The notes below the pieces were generated by a model, which was not told the DNA's origin, did no database searches, and saw only the letters and a program-made list of their open reading frames with translations. Source: Phymatolithon calcareum (taxonomy: Eukaryota > Rhodophyta > Florideophyceae > Hapalidiales). Taken from it: a stretch of DNA of 64,000 nt. Positions 1 through 10,299 of the stretch are shown here, one piece after another (the first letter of the stretch is position 1; each line of letters begins with the position of its first letter). A program made the position numbers and the translations under genes. The stretch lies in the NCBI GenBank assembly GCA_977006965.1, contig OZ345379.1, positions 1,922,001 through 1,986,000 of the forward strand. Reading direction: 5' to 3'.

Positions 1-478
1 CAAGTCCTCCGTCGTCTTCCACATTAATGTCTATATCTGGGCCACCAGCGGGCAATAGTCCCAAGACATCACCACCTCCACCGAAAATGCCGACCAATCC
101 GATGACAGAAAAAGCAACTCTTACTGCGGCAAAGCCGAAGTTGACACCTTGCCTCGCTCGGCGCCGGCGGATCATCTTCTTCTTCCCCTTCCAGTGCATG
201 CATAGTCTCTCGGCTCTCGACAGAAGTTCGAGCATTTGAGCGCCGTCATCAAGCGGAACATTTCGAAGAATCATTTTGCGGTCGCCCCTCTTGACATCCA
301 GATACAAAGGTTTATTACGCACCCTTGCTTGCGGCGTGGGAACTTTGATATCGATCTCATTTTGGGTCGTTTTTTCTAGACCGACGTGTGGCTCAGATGT
401 TCCGTTGATTACCGCAGGTTCATGTTGGAGATTGTCGTGCTCCTGGTTTCTGCGATTTCGAGAAAACCTCCCGCCCAT
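1..478 (-). CDS. Hypothetical protein, partial (runs off left edge)
   Basis: An open minus-strand frame of about 159 codons starts at the ATG complementary to 476-478 and is still open at position 1. An in-frame TAG at 500-502 lies upstream, so this is the first ATG. The N-terminus reads MGGRFSRNRRNQEH, so a Gly at position 2 could be a myristoylation site (inference). Residues 1-70 are polar and hydrophilic, followed by a basic patch KGKKKMIRRRRAR and then one hydrophobic, glycine-rich stretch (VAFSVIGLVGIFGGGG) that could be a membrane segment. No family recognised. The even codon pattern and lack of stops support coding; the C-terminus is missing. Confidence 0.55.
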   Translation of the reverse strand, partial: MGGRFSRNRRNQEHDNLQHEPAVINGTSEPHVGLEKTTQNEIDIKVPTPQARVRNKPLYLDVKRGDRKMILRNVPLDDGAQMLELLSRAERLCMHWKGKKKMIRRRRARQGVNFGFAAVRVAFSVIGLVGIFGGGGDVLGLLPAGGPDIDINVEDDGGL

Positions 479-2690
479 GTTGCGCAGAAGTAAAGGTCGC
501 TAGCTTGCGCTTGCCAGCTCGTGAAGTGGCTGGGAAGATGGTAGGTCCTTAAATGGCCGCAACATGAACTGCGAGCTTGCTCAAAAACAGCTGTATGAGG
601 TGAGAGGATCACGAGCGCCATTCATGAATATTTCTCACCATGAGATTATAACAGCACAGCACAAGGCACGTCGAGGTACATTCCCCGTACAGCGATCAGT
701 AACAGCGTCTATCAGAGCCCTATTCTGAGAGGGGGAATAAGAACAGCAGGCGAACTCAAAGAACTCGAACTAACTTTCCACTTAATTAATGTACTCATAG
801 GCTGTCCAATTTTAGTGCCACGTCAGCTCATTGTTCCACGATTTGGTACACTGCGGTATTGGGGTAAAAATATAATTTTTAAATTTTAATTATATTTTAT
901 AGATTATGCGGTTTGTTAAAAAACCGCATCGCATGATCCACGCTACCTCAAAAGTCGTCTCCCCTACACGTTTAGGGTTTTCACCTCACCATTCATGATT
1001 GTCTTTGTCCTCTATTTGCCTTCGTGTCCCCATGAAAATATTGTACATCTGTAGGAATTCTCTAGAAGTGATTTACGAGGATACAACATTGCGCAGAATA
1101 CAACAAGGGCAATAGTTGTCATTTTGAGCTTATAGTTCTGCGTCCGTCAACGCTCTTCTTTCTTTCTTTTATTGCAGAAAAACGCTAACTTAAGTTAGTG
1201 CCTGGGGATGTTGATGATGTATATAAAAGCTCCCAACACCTCACCTAGGAGTAACAGGGCTAGCTTTTAGAACGGTTTTCTAATGTAGCGCAATCTGGTC
1301 ACTCATGACCTCCTTAATTCGAATTTCTCTACTGACAAGTGCACGTGTGAGTCGTTTGCTCTCATCTTCCACGTCAGGGCCCATCTGCGATGATGATGCG
1401 TTGGAGAGCAACGAGCTCAATTACCGCTGTGGCACCAAAGTACTCACGCAGAGTCGCAGTAGAAATATTTCGTGCGAGACTGTTCTTCCGCTCAGCATCT
1501 ACGGTCAACGGTAAAGCGCACGCCATACTCTGTGCCCTACACTATCGGCCGCAGCGCGTGTTGGTATGGCGATCGTAATGTGCGCGCCTGGTACAGACAT
1601 AACACGTTCCAAAGGACGGTTCAAGAACGCCGAGAAGGCATGCGCATTATTCTATGAAGTCTTCCGCACTATGTCGCGTGGATTATTCCAGTGCCGATCG
1701 AAGTGCGAAAAGCCATTTACTTCTGCTACACGTGAACGTCCAGTGCTGTAAATTCGTATGCGATGGTGGTCAAATCCTGACCGATACTCATGCTGAACGT
1801 CTCAATCGTTATCCTCTCGTGCCTATATCGTTTGACAGTGTAGATAGCTTTACTACACTTATGCTAAGTATACTCTGGGTGACTTCAGAAGATGATATTA
1901 TTATTTTCTCGAGTCACTCATAAAATGCTATATAAGGAGAAAACTACAGTCCGCCCTCTGAAGAAGCGCAAGTCGGAATTCAGTCAAACAAGATGTATCT
2001 TCTTCTTCCTCCACGTCTCCCCTTGTTGCAGAAAGTTCTACCAGCGCTTAGGAGGCTTCATTCGCAACTTTCTGCTCAAGAGTGCGAGGTACTTTGCTGT
2101 CAACGCCAGTGGTACCATATCAGTACTCACCGTTTATCGCGACACCCAGTATCGATTTTCTTCACACTGGCACTCTATTAAATATCACCCTCAGGCATCT
2201 CAGCCGTTTCTTCCTGTCCCCTAAGCGGAGGATCCCTGGTAGTATGGTCGATTCAATGGAAATCTTGACTGATCTTCCATTTTCTTCCTGTGCCCATACC
2301 TCGATTATTTCTCTTCTTCGATTCTTCTTCGATACTGCTCCCTGTTCCGCTTTTGTCAAATTCCTTGAGACTCTCAACGTTCTTCGTTGCTTCCACTATG
2401 TCCTCTTCTCTATCAGAATATTCTTCTGTCTCATCGAGGCGCTTCAAGTGCCGTAGCAGGCGCAAGGAGAACCTTTCCGCTTGATGTCAGTATATTTGGC
2501 GATTAACATGGACACAATGTTCCAATGCCAAGACGTAACCACGATTGAAGTTGAGCAGCAACACTCAGCAAGGCCGCACGAGGAAATTGATCCTTAAGTC
2601 CACTGTAACTCGCAAGTACAGAGCTGCTCAGCTGCATATTTGGTATGATGCTGAGGGCACTAAGAAGTGAACTTTTTAACCCTCTTGTAC
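479..2690. other. Intergenic, no supported gene; LINE 3'UTR-like scrap
   Basis: Several short ORFs occur but none has a recognisable domain or a preferred frame. Positions about 1224-1280 resemble about 61676-61740 (AAAAGCTCCCAA ... GAGTAACAGGGC ... ACG.TTTT). At 61.7 kb that sequence is the 3' end of a LINE fragment, so this is probably another truncated copy. The rest shows nothing I can name. Confidence 0.4.
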
Positions 2691-4477
2691 TACACATCCA
2701 TTACAGGAAAAATCTGGACCGAGTTGGACATCCAACTTTTTCGAGATATGGCAGACGGAACAGATGCCGTCCGAGTTGGCCATCGCAGCTCTCATCATGG
2801 TGCACAAGAAAGGGTCGAAGGACGACAGGAAGAGTAATATGGCAATATGCCTTCTTTCGCACGCGTTCAAGATCTTCTCTATGTACCTTCCCCATCGCGC
2901 GGCCCCGTTCATTGAACAATTATTGCCCCACACACAGGCTGGTTTCCGCCCAGCCCATGGATATCGAGACAATATATACATTCTGACATGGACAGTGGAC
3001 CGACTACTGGAAGAAGACCGTACGGCGACTTCAGGGCGACGTTTGACTCCATCGACCATGACTTCTCATGTCATCTCTTCGAAGCTAACCGTGGCGCAAA
3101 ATATATGTCCGGCTCATATCGCCAATGCACACCACGACAAGCGTCACAGTCCGAGCATAGCTCTGCGGCGGATCACACGTTCTCTCGAGGAAGGTTCGCA
3201 TTGAGCGAGGCATGCTGCAAGGAGACATAATAAGCCCCGTTTGCTTCATCATAGCCCTGGACCAAATCTTCCGACGACACAACTGGCAAACATCTGGCAT
3301 CACTCTTACTAGTACAATCCGAATCGACGAGCTCGAGTATGCTGACGTCGCCTTGCTCGACGATAACGCTGAAACTGCTCAAATGCTAAGCCCAGCGGTG
3401 AGAATCGAAGGAGGGCTCGTCATTACCCCCACAAGAGCTTCATACAGCATATCTAAAAGGCAGAAAGAGTTACGCGCACAACAGAAGAAGATGTCGAAGC
3501 TATGGATTTCAAATTCCAGTGCGCCGATTGCGAATGAAAATTTCCCTACGCTACCTCCCTAGCAACACACCGCCGCCTGCACTGCAGAAAGCAATATCCT
3601 CTAGTGGGCCCCAAGGTCGCTATCCGCAAAATGGACGACCTCGGACGTCTGGGCTGGCACATGAGCATCGTTGTTCGAGAAAATAACAGAAGCCAAATGC
3701 GCGTATCCGTCGAATACTTTGAAGACGAGCCTCGGGAACCACTCCGTCTCACAGAGGAGCAATGGGGTCTCGTATCCAAACTCCCCGCCCAGACGGTCGC
3801 TTCTCGTGCCGGATCACTCGCAGACAAGCTGGTGAAAGAAGCAAAACACGAACAGGCACAACACGAGCTGGAACGCGTCCGCCTAGAAGCCGAAGAGCTT
3901 GGGAACACCTTAAACTTCAAATCCTTGCCGTAATGCAGTCGGCAGACGGTGAACCCTTAGTCCCTCACAACCACCGCGCCCAAATTGCCTGATCCCGCTT
4001 TCAAGACCTCAAACGGATTCTGACCTATGGGAAACTACTCAAAAGTGTACGGCCCTGTCTTTTTGGCTCCTCTGTCGTATCAACTCTCCCATACGGTCGT
4101 GAATCATGGAAGCTGACGAAACCAGTGCGGACGAAACTCAAGATAACAGGTGCTAAGATGCTATCGAGAATAACCGAGAGACCAATAGCCGACGAAGCCA
4201 GGACACCCATCATCGACGTGATGATGCGAGCCAGAGACCTACGATGGAACTGGCTTGGACTCGTTCTTAGAATGGACGAGCGCCGCCTGGTCCGCCAGGT
4301 GCTGCTACATTGCGTCAGACCAACGCCAGAATCACTCTTTGGTGACGTACCTGTACGAGACGTGAAAGGTGCAGTCAAACTCGCTAACAATAGGATAGAA
4401 TGGAAGAAACTTAGACCCTCGAATTGATGCTAGCCCCATTAGGGGAAAAGGCAAAATGAATGAATGAATGAATGAAA
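2690..4477 (+). pseudogene. Decayed non-LTR retrotransposon (LINE) with RT, C2H2 finger and C-terminal domain
   Basis: Fragments in several frames line up as one LINE ORF. The RT N-part runs from about 2690 (LIMVHKKGSKDD, ICLLSHAFKIFS, TQAGFRPAHGYRDNIY). The RT core from 3212 has MLQGDIISPVCFI. The catalytic loop at 3338-3349 reads YAD-V where YADD-V is expected, one Asp codon short. A finger C-x2-C-x12-H-x3-H spans 3520-3582, with TGA at 3535-3537 inside it. A helical, charged stretch ends near 3933. The C-terminal block (LPYGRESWKL, LSRIT, ARDLRWNWLGLVLRMDE) runs to a stop near 4427. The 3' end is a (AATG)n tail at about 4455-4477. Frameshifts and stops make it a pseudogene. The same 3' half recurs at 9.0 and 33.3 kb on the minus strand. 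Confidence 0.85.
3520..3582 (+). other. C2H2 zinc-finger segment inside the LINE ORF
   Basis: Reading from 3520 gives Cys-x2-Cys, twelve codons (one now TGA at 3535-3537, probably a former CGA), then His-x3-His at 3568 and 3580. The spacing is exactly that of a classical C2H2 finger, and the frame continues into the 3604-3933 stretch. It lies downstream of the RT, where LINEs often carry nucleic-acid-binding fingers. The stop inside it is decay. Confidence 0.7.
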
Positions 4478-4894
4478 ATCCACCTTTGTCACTCCTGTTT
4501 AATCGCCATGGGCACTAGCATGGTGCGCCCAACCTAATATTTAGGACCTAAACCTCCGTTGAAACGCTAACCATGTTCCTTTCATTCGGTCTATGTATCG
4601 GTGTTAGATAGATCCGCTCATAAATTGTATCTGAGATTGTGCCCGTGCGATGGGCTAGGGGAATTAGTCTGATTTAGCGTCGTTGCACTACCATGCAATT
4701 CACGGAATTTGATTCCAGTGAAGTCAACGCCAAGGTTTGAAAGAAAAATGAACGCCTTTATCTACAGCGCGTCTCCAAAGATTGTCGATATTGAACTCTC
4801 CAGATTCATGCAAGCGTCTCCAGGTAGTCCGACCCTCTCTTGACGTGGCAGTCAGTGCCATGGCACCCACAATCATGAGATCATTGTAGAGCAG

Positions 4895-5515
4895 TTATTC
4901 AGCATGTGGTCTTGGCGGCGGTTTCGTAACGAAGTGCACGAACGTAGCAAACATCGCGATGACCGTCCCGACAGTAACCACCCCAATCGCTCCAGCCAAC
5001 GCCTTATTTCGCGGCGACTTCTCGACAAACGCAGCAGCCCTCTCCGCGCCGCCCAGCACGGCCGCGACAGCCCGCCAATATATATGGAACGGTCCAAGTG
5101 CGCCTGCTGGTTTGCGCCCCAGAGTTTTTCCACGCGATGTAGCAAATCTCACGAGTGCCTCGACCGAGCGCGGGCCGACAAACTCGATCACTGTGCCATC
5201 GTTGATGAGGAAGAACGACGGGAAGCCTGCTATGCGGAAACGTTGTGCGAGCACGCGGTTTTCGCTGCCGTCGACGCGGGCGACGGATATGCCGGCGTGA
5301 GTGGCCGACAGTTGCGCGGCGACCTCGGAGTAGGATTGCTCGAAACGACGACAGTGACTGCACCACGGCGCATAGAACTCGACAAGAAGTGTACCCGTTG
5401 CCGCGTGCTTGTCGAAGTTGGATTGAGATAGCTCGAGCACGTTTGCTGAGTGCGCTAGCGATCGCGCCAGCAACAAGGCGATGAGAATTAGTAGTAGAGA
5501 GGTCGATCTATGCAT
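4895..5515 (-). CDS. Thioredoxin-domain membrane protein (PDI/TMX-like)
   Basis: A 206-residue protein from the ATG at 5513-5515. The frame is open further upstream but has no earlier ATG, and this start places a clean signal peptide (MHRSTSLLLILIALLLARSLAHS) at the N-terminus. A thioredoxin fold follows: EFYAPWCSHCRRF holds the redox pair Cys52/Cys55, and GFPSF around Pro99 is the conserved cis-proline region. Residues about 172-197 form one hydrophobic membrane span, with a short Pro-rich tail (KPPPRPHAE) and no KDEL. This layout (signal, lumenal thioredoxin domain, one TM, short cytosolic tail) matches TMX-type oxidoreductases of the secretory pathway. Function in disulfide exchange is inferred from family knowledge. 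Intact and intronless. Confidence 0.85.
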   Translation of the reverse strand: MHRSTSLLLILIALLLARSLAHSANVLELSQSNFDKHAATGTLLVEFYAPWCSHCRRFEQSYSEVAAQLSATHAGISVARVDGSENRVLAQRFRIAGFPSFFLINDGTVIEFVGPRSVEALVRFATSRGKTLGRKPAGALGPFHIYWRAVAAVLGGAERAAAFVEKSPRNKALAGAIGVVTVGTVIAMFATFVHFVTKPPPRPHAE

Positions 5516-5599
5516 TTTGCAGCAGAAGTCAATTGTTCGTGATTGGAGAACAGCGCCGCGAATAGCGCGGAGATCCGCGATAAGCGGTCGTGGGGCCAA

Positions 5600-6027
5600 T
5601 AAAGACTTATAACAACGGCGGTGAACAGCTATTTAGTTCTTGTAGGACTGTTCCAGGGAAGACTGGCTTGCTCACACAATCTCGCGATAGGGTGTGTTTC
5701 TGGGCACGGAGCCTGATTGACTGATTTTGGGAAAATAGTAAATGTTCAAATTATTTTCAAAAAGTCAAGATATTTTCTGCATTTTGGACAAGAAAGAACA
5801 CATCAGGTCACCTTTGTATTCCCAGTAGAAAAGAGCTGCAACCGAAGTGTACAGCTGCACAGGACCTGAGGTGGTGAGCTACAGTATCCCACCAAGTCCG
5901 TCATCAGCACCAGCCTAGCCAAACCCCCCTAAGGCTACCAGAACAAGGAAGTTTCCATCCCCAATTTTGTCTGTTCACGCGTCTGGCCGTCATCGTTCAC
6001 TCGTCGCGTGATCCACAAATTCTGCAA
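5600..6027. promoter_or_regulatory. Divergent intergenic region between TMX-like and PAH genes
   Basis: The minus-strand thioredoxin gene and the plus-strand PAH gene point away from each other across about 510 bp (5516-6027). It is the likely shared promoter region by position only. I see no clear TATA or other motif in it. Confidence 0.35.
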
Positions 6028-6426
6028 ATGGGCAACCCCTTACCCAGTCATTTAGTGCACGTACAGCGCGATCATCCTCCCGGAGAGGAAAGCCAGGTGG
6101 TAGGCACCATCGCGGGTCGAACAACCGTTGTCATGGTGACCTCGGAAGCCTCAGCCGTCTCCACCGCCGACGAGCACAAGCTCAAAGTCGAGGATGCACT
6201 GGTCTATCTTGACCAGGTCAAGCGGCAGTTTGCCGACGAGCCAGCCATTTACAATGAGTTTCTCGACGTCATGAACGAATTCAGGGTGCAGGCTCTTGAT
6301 CCCCCGGATGTCATTCGCAGGGTGTGCTTCCTATTTCAGCGCCATCGCGGACTTATTCTTGGGTTCAACACTTTCCTGCCGCCTATGTACAGGATCGAGT
6401 TGAAGGACGACCCTGCTTCAGGGTGA
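6028..6426 (+). CDS. Single PAH-domain (Sin3-type) protein
   Basis: A 132-residue intronless ORF from ATG 6028. Residues about 51-122 form a paired amphipathic helix domain like those of Sin3 corepressors: [29 protein letters not shown], a [12 protein letters not shown] segment and the diagnostic [13 protein letters not shown]. Sin3 normally has three or four PAH repeats plus an HDAC-interaction region and exceeds 1000 residues. Here one PAH stands alone, with a short variable N-terminus and an almost immediate stop after the domain. In Sin3 the domain binds short amphipathic helices of transcription factors, so a competitor or adaptor role is possible (inference). It could also be a truncated fragment, but the frame is clean. 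Confidence 0.85.
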   Translation: MGNPLPSHLVHVQRDHPPGEESQVVGTIAGRTTVVMVTSEASAVSTADEHKLKVEDALVYLDQVKRQFADEPAIYNEFLDVMNEFRVQALDPPDVIRRVCFLFQRHRGLILGFNTFLPPMYRIELKDDPASG

Positions 6427-6884
6427 AGCATCGTCCCTGCGTCTGGATGAAGCATCCTGCGTTTTTTATGCTATCGCTGGTTCATTCTTTTCTCGGTGGC
6501 TACTCTGCCCGGCAGCAATCCTGTGTGACCCTGCTTTTGCTTGTTTGCCACAAGAGCCGTCGATCCGGCCCACTTCTTGGTATCTATTGCGTTCGACTTA
6601 CTTGCTTTCTCTACTTACCAATCAGTTTATCACACAGGGCCTCATAAATATAAAGTTTTTATTGCATGTTCCAACGTGAGTTATGTTCTTCGACGACCTT
6701 TTACGTGCACTGTGCCGTTGCACTTTGGCCATTTCTTCGACAAGCAAATCAACTCTTTTACAAATTGCCAATTTTCGTTGAATCGAGTAAACGGTAATAA
6801 ATGTTGAAAGTTAGCTTTAAAGCTACCGCCTTCTGCCATCGTAATGGACATCCATGTTGATGAACAAGAGAAGCAAGACGTTCA

Positions 6885-7823
6885 TCATGCGGTCCGCAGG
6901 TTTCGAAGGCGTAAAACTTCAGCCTGAACCTCTCGCAAAAATCCCAAAATCGCCCCCTGCGCACAACACGACCTGTTTCCACTCCCCGTCCCAAACACCC
7001 ATGCAACATCTCCAGTACTCCTCGCCGCGTCTCGAATATTGAGCAACACGATTGTCTTCTGGGAAATACTACCACCGCCAGGGACAAGTCCATCCAGGGT
7101 TGTCTCCTTACGCGGCATCCGCAGCACCTCCTTCGTTGGTCCCACACCAGCCATTATCGTCTCGACATCGTCTTCCGTATGCACCGCGAGCGCGCGCATG
7201 ATGGTCGGTCCAAAATGCATACCCGCCATGACTGTGTGCCCCATATCTGTCACACATGCCTTCGGCACATCATATCTGTTCGCGGTCTCGCGTTCGAAAA
7301 AGCCGTACACGGCATTAACAGCCTCGCGAGCCGGCAGGAATTTCCAAGGAAGAAATGATTCCGCAACGCTCCCGACCTGTTTGTCAGCCGCGTCGATGAT
7401 ATTGTCAGGTACATGGGACACGAAGCGAGCGGCGAGGGCACGCGTGAAGGCAGCCCCAAGTGTCTTGTCGGATGGGAGATTTGTGGGGTCGATGATGAGA
7501 TGGGCGGCATGGCGAATTTCGGTGGTGAGGTTGAGTGGCTGGGTTAGGGTTGAAGTCAAGAAGTCATGGCAGGGTGCGTAATTTGGATCTGTGGAACCTC
7601 GGAATGGAATGAAAAAACCATGCGCAGAGGAGAAGAAGCGGGAGAGAGGGAAGAAGTGCCGGATTATCCAGGAAGTCTCGTCGATGGTGTTCACGGCATC
7701 AGTGAAACGTACAAGGTCGCCTGAGGCGAGGGCGCGGGTCACGTTGTCGGCACCGCTAATGGTGAGGATGTCGACACCGATGAATGAAAGATTGCGACGA
7801 GATATTCCCCTTGCGCTAGTCAT
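6885..7823 (-). CDS. Possible cytochrome P450-like protein
   Basis: A 312-residue ORF from the ATG at 7821-7823 (the frame is open to 7841 without an earlier ATG). The C-terminal third reads like the end of a P450: KEVLRM (K-helix ExxR is not obvious), PGGGSISQKTIVLLNIRDAAR, then WVFGTGSGNRSCCAQGAILGFL, where FGxG...RxC resembles the heme-thiolate loop with two extra residues. Similar non-canonical loops occur in CYP74-type enzymes. The protein is short for a P450 (usually about 450-500 residues) and I cannot point to a canonical AGxxT I-helix. An unrelated oxidoreductase or a truncated gene is possible. The clean frame and high GC support coding. Confidence 0.45.
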   Translation of the reverse strand: MTSARGISRRNLSFIGVDILTISGADNVTRALASGDLVRFTDAVNTIDETSWIIRHFFPLSRFFSSAHGFFIPFRGSTDPNYAPCHDFLTSTLTQPLNLTTEIRHAAHLIIDPTNLPSDKTLGAAFTRALAARFVSHVPDNIIDAADKQVGSVAESFLPWKFLPAREAVNAVYGFFERETANRYDVPKACVTDMGHTVMAGMHFGPTIMRALAVHTEDDVETIMAGVGPTKEVLRMPRKETTLDGLVPGGGSISQKTIVLLNIRDAARSTGDVAWVFGTGSGNRSCCAQGAILGFLREVQAEVLRLRNLRTA

Positions 7824-8133
7824 GGCGTTGCGCGTGTGCACGTCGTAGTGTCACCGGTGGAACGGGATGATCCACACCAGACGTTTCATGGTTCTTGTCA
7901 TCGGCAAGCGAGCCTCCATCAGTTAAGTACCTAATACTCGAACAAGATCCAATTCAGTACATGCTGTGGGTAGCGTAGGTGGCACGAAAACGGCTTTGAT
8001 AGCAAGGCCAATGTTCCGTGAACAGTTACCTTTTTCTTAATATGGGTTGTGCGTTACGAGCCTTGGAGCCACGGCGAGGTGTCGCCGATCTTTTCCGACA
8101 GTTGTGCCATCAACAAGAGTCGTAATCCTCGAG

Positions 8134-8290
8134 CAGGTGGAAAATCCCTCTGTGGATTTCCTTTCTGGAAGAGTTTTCTCCTGGATGTGTGTCCTCTATG
8201 CTGCCTATGCCTAGGCCTATGCCGGCATAAGAGGACACTCGTCCAGGAAAAGTCTTCCAGAAAGGAAATCCAAGGAGGGATTTTCACATG
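8134..8290. repeat. Long imperfect inverted repeat (about 157 nt hairpin)
   Basis: Left arm 8134-8201 (containing GAAAATCCCTC, GGATTTCCTTTCTGGAAGA, GTGTCCTCT) pairs with right arm 8223-8290 (AGAGGACAC, CTTCCAGAAAGGAAATCC, GAGGGATTTTC) with few mismatches. The loop centres on the palindrome GCCTAGGC at 8209-8216. It could be a MITE or a hairpin RNA precursor. No target duplication was found. Confidence 0.75.
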
Positions 8291-8344
8291 CTCAATATGC
8301 ATCGTTACTGCACGGCTGTACTTCTCACACTGTACGCTACTGAG

Positions 8345-8402
8345 GGCGGTCGATATCATAAACCTTACCTCTTAAGAGGTAAGGTTTATGATATCGACCG
8401 CC
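8345..8402. repeat. Perfect 58-bp palindrome
   Basis: The two 29-bp halves are exact reverse complements, centred on CTTAAG at 8371-8376, with no spacer. A slightly degenerate copy sits at 30854-30903, in the same flanking context (followed by CCGCCTCCAA). It is therefore a repeated element end, not a chance palindrome. Confidence 0.9.
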
Positions 8403-8430
8403 TCCAATAGCGTGCATCATGCACACATCA

Positions 8431-8470
8431 CACACTGCACGCTATCATAGCGATGATAGCGTGCAGTGTG
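8431..8470. repeat. Perfect 18-bp stem, 4-nt loop
   Basis: Positions 8431-8448 and 8453-8470 are exact reverse complements around loop AGCG. The right arm (GATGATAGCGTGCAGTGTG) recurs alone near 32630 in unit B. Confidence 0.85.
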
Positions 8471-8477
8471 CGCTGTG

Positions 8478-8501
8478 CGCATCACAAGATCTTGTGATGC
8501 G
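8478..8501. repeat. Perfect 24-bp palindrome
   Basis: Symmetric around AGATCT (centre 8489/8490). A copy with one change is found near 32803-32826 in unit B. It forms the third palindrome in a cluster spanning 8.13-8.50 kb. Confidence 0.85.
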
Positions 8502-9039
8502 ATTGGGTGCGCGGCAGAAAAATCTTGCTCGTCCTCGACGGTTGAGGCCCTCAACGTAGCTATCATATGCAGCTCCTATGAGCTGCGTAAGCCTGCATTG
8601 TGTACGTACTGTACATGTACATACTCCGGTGTTGGCATACAGGGCGCATTTCGTACAGTACCGACAGTAATCTTCTCAGGAAAAGGACCCAACGTGGGAA
8701 GCTGCCTTAGTGTCGGCGAAAGTTGGAGTTGAGAGGTTCTAAAAAAATTTACAATTTCCCTCAGAGTGCAAACTTCCCATGCCAAGGGACGACCCATGGG
8801 GCAAGAGAAGCTCGAAGTCATCATAACTTCGCATTATATGCGTTTTGCACCTGTGCTCTCTGCACTGCATACATATGTTACCCATGTAGTCTCGTTCGCC
8901 CTGAGGCGTGGCATGTTGCAGAGAATGGTAGTCATTGCATACCGAACTGTACTCAATTCATGGCGGCACTGGCCGCATATCGCCTCTGGCGTCGGTACAT
9001 TACCTGCTTCCTGTGCTTTCACTCCACTCAGTCATTCGT

Positions 9040-9560
9040 TTTGCTTTTTCCCCTGATGGGGCCAACAGCGTTTCGAGGCCCTAAGTTTCCTATCCTTAGC
9101 GACCTGAACTGCGGCTTGCACGTCTAGGAATGGTACGACGTCAAAGATTGATTTTGGCCTTGGTCTGACGCATTGAAGAAGTACCTGGCGGACCACGCGT
9201 CTCTCTTTCATTCTAAAAATTTGTCCAAGCGAGTTGCATTGTAGATCCCTGGAACGTAGTACCAAGTGGGGGTCCTGCCTTCATCGGCGACTGGTCTTCC
9301 GGATATTCTCAACAGCTTTCTAGCACCTGTTGAGTTGAGTTTCTTCCGCACTTGCTCTGTTAGCTTCCATGATTCGCAAGAGAGTTGATTCTACAGAGGA
9401 GTAAAAAAGGCGATTGCGAAGGCCAGTTGGTAAAATCCCGTGGTCAGAATCTTCCTAAGGTCTTGAAAGTGGGAACAGGCGAATTCGGCGCGGTAGTTCA
9501 CTAAGACTAAGGGGTCTCCGTCTCCCGACTTCATTACTGCTGGGTATTTGAAGTGGATAG
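9040..9560 (-). pseudogene. LINE 3' fragment in unit A
   Basis: On the minus strand, LRSRDLQCNSLGQIFRMKERRVVRQVLLQCVRP matches the C-terminal block of the 2.7-4.5 kb LINE (ARDLRWNWLGLVLRMDERRLVRQVLLHCVRP). The 3' end shows the same GGCCCCAT.AGGGGAAAAAGC context as near 4436-4455. Unit B retains about 240 bp (33823-34063) of ORF that is missing here, so this copy has an internal deletion. Confidence 0.7.
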
Positions 9561-10299
9561 AGATCGTGGCACCGACTGGGGGTCATGATGGTGGAGAATG
9601 CTTTCCCTCCAGGGACATGAACTTGTCCTTGAAGGTATACAGAGGTATCGATCGTTTGGCGTGATCTTCGTCTGGACACCTTGGGAGTCATCAACAATAG
9701 GGAAAAGTGCCTGACCTGACCGCGGCAAGTGTTTTTCAATGGAAATGTTGTCATTTTTAGAGAAACCACCACAATGGTAACCGAGAAGGAAAGAGAGATA
9801 TCGGAGCATCTGGAGAGGATGGCCTAAATCGCTGCTCGTGAAGACATTTGGGAAGAGAGGCGGGAGGCATCCATTAATTCCCGGAACATGGTACATCATG
9901 ATGCCTTATAATGCCACAATTTGTCTTTTGAAAGCAATGTGTGCTTTTGAGAACGGGAAATTTTCTGGGCTCGCCGATGCGTTGCGCGCGCAACGCAAAC
10001 TTTAATGCGCTAGCAGGAAGAGAAAAGACGAGCCTACCGCTGCAACAGCTCTTCTTAATTCAAATGCATATCCTTTCTTCTTGAGCAAAACGGCTTTAGT
10101 TTGCAATGTGAAGAAGTGCAGATTATGGAAATAAAGTTTACACTAGAGCATGTGATGGTGAGGTCCTGTAGCTCTCTTATTTTATGGTCCCTAGAGAACA
10201 GTGCGCTCACAAAAAGCATCAACGGACTTTATTAAAATGTAGAGAACTCACAAACATGTCAACATGATCTAGCACTTGGTACACTTACATGCTAGGGTA

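Larger units (their letters stand above)
8453..10165. repeat. Repeat unit A (second copy at about 32.6-36.3 kb)
   Basis: From the palindromes to the start of the ABC copy, this stretch matches unit B in order: GTGCGCGNCAGAAAAATCTTGCTCGTCC, CTTCTAAAAAAATTTACAATTTCCC, the LINE 3' part, AGACTAAGGGGTCTCC, GTCATGATGGTGGAGAATGC, AAAGCAATGTGTGCTTTTGAGAACG and the final GCATGTGATGGTGAGGTCC at 10149-10167. Unit A lacks the MITE and SINE-like insertions of B and so serves as an empty-site reference. No gene is intact. Confidence 0.8.

Noticed and set aside
7039-7581. 180-codon plus-strand ORF
   Set aside because: Antisense shadow of the minus-strand P450-like gene.
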